Source: Pseudomonadota bacterium (GTDB lineage: Bacteria > Pseudomonadota > Gammaproteobacteria > Steroidobacterales > Woeseiaceae). Taken from it: a stretch of 5,632 bases of DNA. The position numbers were made by a program, and so were the translations under genes. Positions within the stretch are counted from its first letter, which is position 1. Each line of letters begins with the position of its first letter. The stretch lies in the NCBI GenBank assembly GCA_022565135.1, contig JADFKA010000135.1, forward strand, positions 1 through 5,632. The letters are read 5' to 3'. The notes below the pieces were generated by a model, which made no database searches, was not told the DNA's origin, and saw nothing but the letters and a program-made list of their open reading frames with translations. Shown here piece by piece: positions 5,204 to 5,632 of the stretch.

Positions 5204-5632
5204 GATTCATCATCGGCCGCGTCTGGCAACAGCATTTCAGGATCATGACTAATGTCCTGAATGGGCCCGCCTGCGCTTTCGATCTCCGGCAAAGCGATGG
5301 GCTCGCCATTCTGGAATTGTGCCCAGGCCATGCGCCTGCGTATACGGCCATCAGCGTCGAGATACAATTTGCCTGTTGCGCCATCAATTTCCTGCATTGG
5401 ATTGCTTCGCGTCGCGAATAGTGCGGCGATCAGGTGATAGGCGTCGTAGCCCATGGCGTGTAGCCGCCCGAGCCGACGTTCTTCGGGCCAATGCTCCTGA
5501 TACAGCGCGGGCAAATGTGCAATCCAGCTATGCGGCGCAATAATCCAGGGAGTATCAGCAAACATAATGCCATTGAGGTCGCTGTTCGACCTGCCGTCCA
5601 TCGCGTGGATTGACGACGTGGAGTAAACAGGC
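5176..5632 (-). CDS. lpoA: LpoA (YraM/LppC) penicillin-binding protein activator, C-terminal part (5' partial)
   Basis: Outer-membrane lipoprotein that reaches through the periplasm to activate the peptidoglycan synthase PBP1A. Only the last 151 residues are inside the window; the family is usually around 600 residues or more, so the signal peptide, lipobox and N-terminal TPR-like domain lie to the right. The frame is open to the window edge, so the Met at 5601 is internal. The segment PVYSTSSIHAMDGRSNSDLNGIMFADTPWII closely follows the LpoA periplasmic-binding-protein-like domain (VYATS...DLNGV.F.D.PW), followed by ALGxDAYHL-like MGYDAYHLIAALF and the GATGKLYLDADGRIRRRMAWAQFQNG block. Adjacent yraN supports the assignment. 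The tail after QNGEPIAL is acidic and not conserved. It overlaps yraN by 28 nt. Confidence 0.87.
   Translation of the reverse strand, partial: PVYSTSSIHAMDGRSNSDLNGIMFADTPWIIAPHSWIAHLPALYQEHWPEERRLGRLHAMGYDAYHLIAALFATRSNPMQEIDGATGKLYLDADGRIRRRMAWAQFQNGEPIALPEIESAGGPIQDISHDPEMLLPDAADDESWFDATHEL

Noticed and set aside
5176..5601. Independent 141-residue gene starting at 5601 on the minus strand
   Set aside because: Upstream codons to the window edge continue the LpoA match (PVYSTSSIHA), so it is the 3' end of lpoA.

Overview
The window looks like a chromosomal piece of a gammaproteobacterium of moderately high GC. The evidence is the close resemblance of its methylcitrate-cycle enzymes to the E. 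coli PrpB/PrpC/PrpD proteins, together with a LpoA (YraM/LppC)-YraN pair, a neighbourhood typical of Gammaproteobacteria. Genus and species cannot be read from the sequence. It is not enterobacterial in layout: there is no prpR upstream, no prpE downstream, and yraN is not followed by diaA.

Layout. (1) 1-582, plus strand: the C-terminal ~60% of an AcuI/YhdH-type acryloyl-CoA reductase, cut by the left window edge. (2) 583-889: a 307-bp non-coding region with a repeat fragment, a strong hairpin, two families of repeated half-sites and the likely prpB promoter and ribosome binding site. (3) 890-4387, plus strand: a compact prpB-prpC-prpD operon. prpB and prpC overlap by 14 nt; prpC and prpD are 35 nt apart. 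(4) 4388-4816: a 429-bp non-coding region built of direct and inverted repeats. It shares two segments with the upstream intergenic region. (5) 4817-5632, minus strand: yraN overlapping the 3' end of lpoA, which is cut by the right window edge.

How the genes work together. AcuI reduces acryloyl-CoA to propionyl-CoA. PrpC condenses propionyl-CoA with oxaloacetate to 2-methylcitrate. PrpD dehydrates this to 2-methyl-cis-aconitate. A housekeeping aconitase, not in the window, would rehydrate it to 2-methylisocitrate. PrpB then cleaves that to pyruvate and succinate. The adjacency suggests a local module for acrylate and propionate disposal, possibly linked to acrylate from DMSP or to odd-chain and branched-chain catabolism. 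No DMSP lyase or propionyl-CoA synthetase is visible here. The lpoA-yraN pair (PBP1A activator and a nuclease-fold protein) is a separate transcription unit converging on prpD.

No wholly new system is evident among the genes. The least explained parts are the two non-coding regions: the operator-like repeat array before prpB, and the repeat family flanking the prp operon on both sides.
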